Assembly: GCA_011375245.1 (NCBI GenBank)
Contig: DRMA01000135.1
Location: 1 to 11,088 of the forward strand
Length of the DNA: 11,088 nucleotides
Reading direction: 5' to 3'
DNA from: Thiothrix sp.
GTDB taxonomy: Bacteria; Pseudomonadota; Gammaproteobacteria; Thiotrichales; Thiotrichaceae
The notes below the pieces were generated by a model, which worked only from the letters and a program-made list of their open reading frames with translations, was not told where the DNA came from and made no database searches. Made by a program: the position numbers and the translations under genes. Of the stretch, positions 6,705-11,088 are shown piece after piece. Positions within the stretch are counted from its first letter, which is position 1. Each line of letters opens with the position of its first letter.

Positions 6705-7445
6705 ATGTCTTCTAGCCCAACATTGACATTACTTGATCCCCACGCTAGTTATGAGCCATTTCCACCTGTAGAAATGGCTTGGGATGAACCCAATGGTTTA
6801 TTAGCGGTAGGTGGTGATCTAACCTCTGAGCGTTTAATGAATGCTTACGCTTCAGGTATTTTTCCATGGTTCAATCACAATGAACCTATTTATTGGTGGA
6901 GTCCAACCCCAAGAGCCGTACTTTTTCCCGCGAAAATGAAAATTAGTCGTAGCTTACGCAAAACCGCACGCAATAAAGGGTATCGTGTTAGCTTTGACGA
7001 AGACTATTCCGCTGCTATGTCTGCCTGTGCGGCACCACGTGCTTATAGCGACAGCACATGGATCACCAGCGAAATGTATCAAGCCTATATGCAATTGCAT
7101 CATCTTGGTCATGCGCATTCTGTGGAAGTTAGAAATGCAAAAAATGAACTGGTTGGTGGACTTTATGGTGTCGTCTATCGTGGCGTATTTTGTGGTGAAT
7201 CCATGTTTAGCACCGAACGCGACACTTCTAAAATAGCTTTACTCGCACTCATCATCCATATGGAAAAATGGGGGTATACAATGGTGGACTGCCAGCTTGA
7301 AAGCGATCATTTACTCAGCCTAGGCGCAGAACTAATGCCTCGTGAAAACTATATACGTCGCATTAAATCCTCAGTAATCCCCCCCTCTCATTCGTGGGAA
7401 ATTGATGAAAACATTGATATTTCTCGTTGGAAACCACCTGCGTAA
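6705..7445 (+). CDS. aat: Leucyl/phenylalanyl-tRNA--protein transferase
   Basis: Transfers Leu or Phe from tRNA to the N-terminus of proteins starting with Lys or Arg, marking them for ClpS/ClpAP degradation. The protein is 246 residues against about 234 in E. coli. Landmarks are EPNGLLAVGGDL (28-39), GIFPWF (51-56), WWSPTPRAV (64-72), TWIT (118-121), LGHAHSVEV (134-142), GGLYGVVYRGVFCGESMFS (151-169) with the catalytic-region Glu165, VDCQ (194-197), and SLGAELMPRENY (205-216). The ATG at 6705 has a GGA nearby upstream. The extra length is mostly in the N-terminus. A run of seven C (7379-7385) lies in codons 225-227, past the last conserved block. trxB and aat are also near neighbours in E. 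coli, separated there by cydDC. Confidence 0.96.
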   Translation: MSSSPTLTLLDPHASYEPFPPVEMAWDEPNGLLAVGGDLTSERLMNAYASGIFPWFNHNEPIYWWSPTPRAVLFPAKMKISRSLRKTARNKGYRVSFDEDYSAAMSACAAPRAYSDSTWITSEMYQAYMQLHHLGHAHSVEVRNAKNELVGGLYGVVYRGVFCGESMFSTERDTSKIALLALIIHMEKWGYTMVDCQLESDHLLSLGAELMPRENYIRRIKSSVIPPSHSWEIDENIDISRWKPPA

Positions 7446-7474
7446 TATTCAAGCAATATTTATGCAATATTCAA
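7442..7474. repeat. Three tandem 11-base units around AATATT
   Basis: GTAATATTCAA, GCAATATTTAT and GCAATATTCAA follow each other without a gap at 7442-7452, 7453-7463 and 7464-7474. The AATATT cores start at 7444, 7455 and 7466, exactly 11 bases apart. The first unit contains the aat stop codon; the array ends 38 bases before the trpD start. Confidence 0.7.
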
Positions 7475-7512
7475 TCCCCTTTCCTGTTCTCAAAAAATAG
7501 CAACATACGTTA

Positions 7513-8526
7513 ATGACTATACAAGCCGCCTTAAAAAAAGTAACTGAAAGAACAAATCTTAGCAGTGCTGAAATGCACACTGTAATGACTAAAATCATGA
7601 CAGGACAAGCTACGCCAGCACAAATAGGTGGCTTCTTAATTGCTATGCGCATGAAAGGCGAGACGGTAGAAGAAATTAGTGCTGCTGCTAAAGTCATGCG
7701 ACAACTATCAACCAAAGTAACCATCAATGCCAGCTCTTCTGTTGATATTGTTGGTACAGGTGGTGATAACTCAGGGACTTTTAATATTTCCACTGCGAGT
7801 ATTTTTGTCACCGCTGCCGCAGGCGCTACCGTTGCAAAACATGGCAATCGCTCCATTTCTAGCAAGTCAGGTGCTGCTGATGTCCTTGAGGCGGCTGGTA
7901 TTAATTTAACTATTAGCGCTGAAAAAGTAGCAGAATGCATTAATGAGCTGGGCATTGGTTTTATCTTTGCTCAAAATCATCATAGTGCAATGAAACATGC
8001 CATTGGCCCACGCAAAGAAATGGCCGTGCGTACCCTCTTTAATCTGCTAGGTCCCTTAACCAATCCTGCTGGAGCACCTAATCAATTACTCGGTGTATTC
8101 AGCAAAGAATGGGTACACCCCTTAGCAGAAGTCCTGCAACAATTAGGTAGCCGGCATGTCATGGTCGTACATGCCGAGGACGGCATGGATGAAATCAGCA
8201 TTGCCTCGCCCACCTATGTTGCTGAACTTAATCAAGGCAAAATTACGGAATACACGATTCAGCCTGAAGATTTTGACCTACAACGCAGTGAATTATCAGC
8301 CTTGCAGGTTGATTCAGCAACAGAAAGTCTTGCAATGATTCACTCCGTCTTTAACAATACCGCAGGCGCTGCGCGTGATATTGTTGCGCTCAATGCGGGT
8401 GCTGCTATTTATGTTGCAGGTCTTGCTGATTCGCATCAAGCAGGGATTAAACTTGCACTACGTGTTATTGCTGATGGTTCCGCAATGGCAAAACTTGCTG
8501 CATTGACAGTAAAAACAAACACATAA
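7513..8526 (+). CDS. trpD: Anthranilate phosphoribosyltransferase
   Basis: Joins anthranilate to PRPP, the second committed step of tryptophan synthesis, in the cytoplasm. At 337 residues it is the stand-alone form, not the TrpG-TrpD fusion of E. coli. The N-terminal helical domain contains GQATPAQIGGFLIAMRMKGET (31-51). The PRPP-binding loop GTGGD is at 81-85. KHGNR (109-113) and SSKSGAADVLE (116-126) follow, then HHSAMKHAIGPRKEM (156-170) for anthranilate, and RTLFNLLGPLTNPA (173-186). The metal-binding Asp-Glu pair is at 226-227 (DGMDEIS). The ATG start gives MTIQAALKKV, as in relatives, though no clear Shine-Dalgarno precedes it. trpC follows after 18 bases. No trpG is present upstream, although trpG-trpD-trpC is a frequent order in pseudomonads. 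Confidence 0.97.
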   Translation: MTIQAALKKVTERTNLSSAEMHTVMTKIMTGQATPAQIGGFLIAMRMKGETVEEISAAAKVMRQLSTKVTINASSSVDIVGTGGDNSGTFNISTASIFVTAAAGATVAKHGNRSISSKSGAADVLEAAGINLTISAEKVAECINELGIGFIFAQNHHSAMKHAIGPRKEMAVRTLFNLLGPLTNPAGAPNQLLGVFSKEWVHPLAEVLQQLGSRHVMVVHAEDGMDEISIASPTYVAELNQGKITEYTIQPEDFDLQRSELSALQVDSATESLAMIHSVFNNTAGAARDIVALNAGAAIYVAGLADSHQAGIKLALRVIADGSAMAKLAALTVKTNT

Positions 8527-8544
8527 CACGATTAATCACGCCTT

Positions 8545-9348
8545 ATGAGTACAAATACCCCCGATATTCTAAAAACCATTGTTCACACTAAAAAACAAGA
8601 ACTCAAACAGCGCCAAGCACATACTAGCCTTGATACACTCGCTAAACGGTTAGCAACAGCCTCGCCCGTACGCCCGTTCATGGCAGCCTTACAAGCAAAT
8701 ATTGCCCAACAACAGCCAGCGGTGATTGCTGAAATAAAAAAAGCCTCACCTAGCAAGGGCGTAATACGAGAAAACTTTGATCCAGCAGCAATTGCTACCA
8801 GCTATGAACAGAATGGTGCATGTTGCTTATCAGTACTGACCGATAAAGATTACTTTCAAGGTTCAGAAGCCTATTTACAAGCAGCACGTGCAGCTTGCTC
8901 ACTTCCTGTATTACGCAAAGATTTTACTATTGACCCTTATCAAGTCTATGAAGCACGTAGTTTAGGTGCAGACTGTATTTTGCTTATTGTTGCCATACTC
9001 AGTAACACACAATTATCAGCTTTATTGAATATTTCCACCGAGTTAGGAATGAGCACCTTAATTGAAGTACACGATGAGGAAGAATTAGACCGTGCATTAG
9101 CCCTTAATATTGGTATGATTGGCATCAATAATCGTAACTTGCGCACATTTGAAACATCATTAGATACGACACTGACACTCATGCATAAAGTTCCTGCTGA
9201 TCGTTTTATTGTCACAGAAAGCGGCATTCACACCCCTGAACATGTTACTCTCATGCGCGACCATAATATTCATGCCTTTCTCGTTGGTGAGGCTTTTATG
9301 CGTGCAGAACAGCCTGGTAATGAATTAAATACACTTTTTTATGCCTAG
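8545..9348 (+). CDS. trpC: Indole-3-glycerol-phosphate synthase
   Basis: Closes the indole ring from CdRP with loss of CO2 and water, the fourth step after anthranilate formation begins. It is a 267-residue monofunctional TIM barrel without the TrpF domain fused to it in E. coli. Visible active-site residues are Glu63 and Lys65 in AEIKKASPSKG, Lys125 in LRKDF (general acid), Glu174 in LIEVH, Asn195 in GINNRNL, and Ser226 in TESGI. SVLTDKDYFQGS (96-107) and FLVGEAFM (245-252) are also standard. The Asn and Ser positions are assigned by analogy with the archaeal enzyme. No Shine-Dalgarno is evident before the ATG, so it is probably translated together with trpD, 18 bases upstream. TrpF must be encoded elsewhere. 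Confidence 0.97.
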   Translation: MSTNTPDILKTIVHTKKQELKQRQAHTSLDTLAKRLATASPVRPFMAALQANIAQQQPAVIAEIKKASPSKGVIRENFDPAAIATSYEQNGACCLSVLTDKDYFQGSEAYLQAARAACSLPVLRKDFTIDPYQVYEARSLGADCILLIVAILSNTQLSALLNISTELGMSTLIEVHDEEELDRALALNIGMIGINNRNLRTFETSLDTTLTLMHKVPADRFIVTESGIHTPEHVTLMRDHNIHAFLVGEAFMRAEQPGNELNTLFYA

Positions 9349-9390
9349 CAAACATTCATGAAGTTCATCAAATAACCTAACCCCTTTGTT

Positions 9391-9400
9391 TTATACTATT
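9391..9400 (+). promoter_or_regulatory. Possible -10 element for lgt-thyA
   Basis: TTATACTATT contains TATACT (9392-9397), 20 bases before the lgt ATG. No good -35 box is visible. The 10-mer is identical to the one before trxB. It may give lgt-thyA a promoter separate from the trp genes. Confidence 0.35.
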
Positions 9401-9417
9401 AAGATACTTGATCCACC

Positions 9418-10233
9418 ATGATACAGTTTCCCGAAAAATTTGACCCCGTACTTATCAGCCTTGGTCCTGTTTCCGTCCATTGGTATGGTCTAATGTACGT
9501 TATTGGCTTTATTGGCTTTCTGCTACTGGGCAAAATGAGAGCAAAAAGACCTAATAGCACTCTAACACCTGATCAGGTTGATGACATGATGTTTTATGGC
9601 GCATTAGGGGTCGTCTTAGGAGGGCGTATTGGCTATGTGTTGTTTTATAACTTTGATGCTTTTCTTGCTGATCCCATTATGCTATTTAAAACCAATCAAG
9701 GTGGAATGAGTTTTCATGGCGGCTTACTTGGCGTTTTAACAGCTGCATTACTCATTGCACGAAAATACAATAAAACTTTTTTACAAATTGGTGACTTTAT
9801 TGCCCCCATGGTGCCGATTGGCTTAGGAGCAGGTCGTTTTGGTAACTTTATTAACCAAGAACTATGGGGAAAACCTACAGATGTATCATGGGGTGTTATC
9901 TTCCCCAAAGCAGGTGATGGACTTGCTCGCCACCCCTCACAACTCTACGAAGCCTTATTAGAGGGTGTTGTTCTGTTTATTATCTTGTGGGTTTATTCAC
10001 GCAAGCCCCGTCCTGTTGGCATGGTTTCAGGTTTATTCCTATTAGGTTATGGCGTGTTCCGCAGCTTTGTTGAGCTATTCCGCCTACCTGATGCCCACGT
10101 AGGTTACCTTGCTTTTGGCTGGGTTACTGAGGGACAATTACTCTCATTACCAATGATTATTGCAGGGGCAATTATGCTTTACTGGTCAGCGAAAAAAGGC
10201 AATCCCCCCCCAAAAAAAGGTAAAACAGTATGA
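9418..10233 (+). CDS. lgt: Prolipoprotein diacylglyceryl transferase
   Basis: Inner-membrane enzyme that moves diacylglycerol from phosphatidylglycerol to the lipobox Cys of prolipoproteins, the first step of lipoprotein maturation. The 271-residue protein begins HWYGLMYVIGF near residue 21. It contains GGRIGYVLFYN (68-78), GGMSFHGG with His100 (equivalent to His103 of E. coli), and the Lgt signature GAGRFGNFINQELWG with Arg140 and Asn143. RHPSQLYEALLEG (171-183) follows, then VELFRLPDAHVGY (218-230). About seven membrane helices are expected. The C-terminal tail is short, basic and cytoplasmic (GNPPPKKGKTV); its codons form a C8-A7 run at 10204-10218. The stop overlaps the thyA start as ATGA. 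Confidence 0.97.
   Translation: MIQFPEKFDPVLISLGPVSVHWYGLMYVIGFIGFLLLGKMRAKRPNSTLTPDQVDDMMFYGALGVVLGGRIGYVLFYNFDAFLADPIMLFKTNQGGMSFHGGLLGVLTAALLIARKYNKTFLQIGDFIAPMVPIGLGAGRFGNFINQELWGKPTDVSWGVIFPKAGDGLARHPSQLYEALLEGVVLFIILWVYSRKPRPVGMVSGLFLLGYGVFRSFVELFRLPDAHVGYLAFGWVTEGQLLSLPMIIAGAIMLYWSAKKGNPPPKKGKTV
10204..10218 (+). repeat. C8-A7 homopolymer pair at the end of lgt
   Basis: Eight C (10204-10211) are followed directly by seven A (10212-10218). The tract encodes Pro-Pro-Pro-Lys-Lys of the Lgt tail, and with the next GG it forms the thyA ribosome binding site. Such runs are prone to slippage; a one-base change would alter only the last few Lgt residues. Confidence 0.7.
10217..10220 (+). promoter_or_regulatory. 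thyA ribosome binding site inside lgt
   Basis: AAGG ends nine bases before the thyA ATG and lies within the lgt coding sequence. With the ATGA stop-start overlap this points to coupled translation of lgt and thyA. Confidence 0.6.
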
Positions 10234-11024
10234 AACAATATCTCGAACTCATGCGCCATGTGCGTGACAACGGTATAACCAAAGAAGATCGCACAGGCAC
10301 AGGCACAACCTCAATTTTTGGTCATCAAATGCGCTTTGATTTAGCGCAAGGCTTCCCACTAGTAACAACAAAAAAATGTTACTTACGCGCTATTATTCAT
10401 GAATTACTCTGGTTTCTACAAGGCCATACTAATATCACTTATCTTACTGAAAATAAGGTACATATCTGGGATGAATGGGCAGATGAAAACGGTGACTTAG
10501 GCCCTGTCTATGGTTCACAATGGCGCTCATGGCCAACGCCCAATGGACAGCATATTGATCAAATTAGTACTGTTATCGAGCAAATCAAACATACCCCAGA
10601 CTCACGCCGTATTATTGTTAGTGCATGGAATGTGGCCGAAATAGACAATATGGCCTTGCCACCTTGCCATGCCTTTTTCCAGTTTTATGTTGCCGATGGC
10701 AAACTGTCTTGCCAACTTTATCAGCGCAGTGCGGATATTTTTCTGGGTGTACCGTTTAATATTGCTTCCTATGCACTGCTGACCATGATGATGGCACAAG
10801 TAACAGGATTAGGTGTTGGGGATTTCATCCATACACTGGGCGATGCACATATTTACTCTAATCATAAAGAGCAAACGGATTTACAACTCAGCCGTGAGCC
10901 TTATCCTTTACCACAGATGAAACTTAATGCTGAAGTAGGCGATTTATTTGCGTTTACCTTTGACGATTTTGAGCTTATTAATTATCAGGCACATTCACCC
11001 ATAAAAGGGGACATCTCTGTATAA
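10230..11024 (+). CDS. thyA: Thymidylate synthase
   Basis: Methylates dUMP to dTMP using methylenetetrahydrofolate, which becomes dihydrofolate. The 264 residues equal the E. coli length. The catalytic nucleophile is Cys146 in LPPCHAFFQFYV. Other active-site residues are visible: Arg21 in DRTGTGT, Glu58 and Trp80 (HIWDEWA), Arg126-Arg127 in SRRIIV, Asp169 in QRSADIFLGVPFNIASYALL, Asn177, and His207/Tyr209 in GDAHIYSNH. The C-terminus ends IKGDISV; E. coli ends in Ile after IKAPVAI, so the closing tail that folds over the active site is kept in length. The start overlaps the lgt stop as ATGA, as expected for the lgt-thyA pair known in enterobacteria. No folA is visible in the 64 bases that follow. 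Confidence 0.98.
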   Translation: MKQYLELMRHVRDNGITKEDRTGTGTTSIFGHQMRFDLAQGFPLVTTKKCYLRAIIHELLWFLQGHTNITYLTENKVHIWDEWADENGDLGPVYGSQWRSWPTPNGQHIDQISTVIEQIKHTPDSRRIIVSAWNVAEIDNMALPPCHAFFQFYVADGKLSCQLYQRSADIFLGVPFNIASYALLTMMMAQVTGLGVGDFIHTLGDAHIYSNHKEQTDLQLSREPYPLPQMKLNAEVGDLFAFTFDDFELINYQAHSPIKGDISV

Positions 11025-11026
11025 AA

Positions 11027-11088
11027 CTATAACGAACAATCGCAAGGTGCAATATCTGGAATACAGGAAGCAACATCACAAGAATTAC
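11027..11088 (-). CDS. Possible C-terminal tail of a convergent Cys-rich protein, partial
   Basis: On the minus strand a frame entering from the right edge reads NSCDVASCIPDIAPCDCSL and stops at TAG (11029-11027), three bases beyond the thyA stop. Four Cys in 19 residues, with the C-D-C spacing, look more like a real protein tail than chance, and a convergent gene ending just after thyA would be a normal arrangement. The visible part is too short to identify, and another minus-strand frame is also open here. Treat as tentative. Confidence 0.3.
   Translation of the reverse strand, partial: NSCDVASCIPDIAPCDCSL

Noticed and set aside
7446..7512. A tryptophan attenuator before trpD
   Set aside because: There is no leader frame with tandem Trp codons and no terminator hairpin in the gap; only the 11-base tandem repeat is present.
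7449..7955. A 168-residue minus-strand open frame opposite the start of trpD
   Set aside because: It lies entirely opposite the well-supported N-terminal half of TrpD and the gap before it, has no recognisable domain, and is best explained as a shadow of trpD codons.
11025..11088. Intrinsic terminator after thyA
   Set aside because: I found no GC-rich stem followed by a T-run on either strand in the 64 bases available.
1..11088. CRISPR arrays, tRNA or rRNA genes, prophage or defence genes
   Set aside because: No regularly spaced direct repeats of CRISPR size, no tRNA or rRNA signature and no phage or defence domain is apparent; almost all sequence is covered by recognised genes.

Overview
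The window reads as ordinary chromosome of an AT-rich gammaproteobacterium. This is an inference from the close match of OppA/B/C, TrxB, ThyA and Lgt to the enterobacterial proteins and from the lgt-thyA pair; I cannot name the genus. Nothing in it is a convincing new defence, mobile or biosynthetic system. The unexplained parts are one orphan membrane protein, the regulatory DNA in front of it, and the damaged DNA at the left edge.

Left edge, 1-1391. An IS4-type DDE transposase enters from outside the window and stops about 20 residues before the usual family end. The next 330 bases hold no clear gene. They contain a short minus-strand reading frame with a good ribosome binding site that runs into the transposase DNA, plus several inverted repeats. 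This looks like a decayed insertion scar.

Minus strand, 1392-4780. oppA-oppB-oppC encode an oligopeptide importer: a secreted binding protein and two membrane permeases. The two ATPase genes (oppD, oppF) that usually follow oppC are absent; the scar lies where they would be expected.

Divergent spacer, 4781-5150. It carries a possible opp promoter, a cluster of five G-runs, a 19-base palindrome and two possible promoters for the next gene.

Plus strand, 5151-11024. A 140-residue membrane protein of unknown function comes first. A co-directional housekeeping series follows: trxB (thioredoxin reductase), aat (N-end-rule aminoacyl transferase), trpD and trpC (tryptophan steps 2 and 4), lgt (lipoprotein lipidation) and thyA (dTMP synthesis). 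trxB-aat, aat-trpD, trpD-trpC and trpC-lgt are 30, 67, 18 and 69 bases apart, and lgt-thyA overlap as ATGA. The genes do not share one pathway, so this is a compact housekeeping run rather than a dedicated system. At the right edge a Cys-rich minus-strand tail may be the end of a convergent gene.
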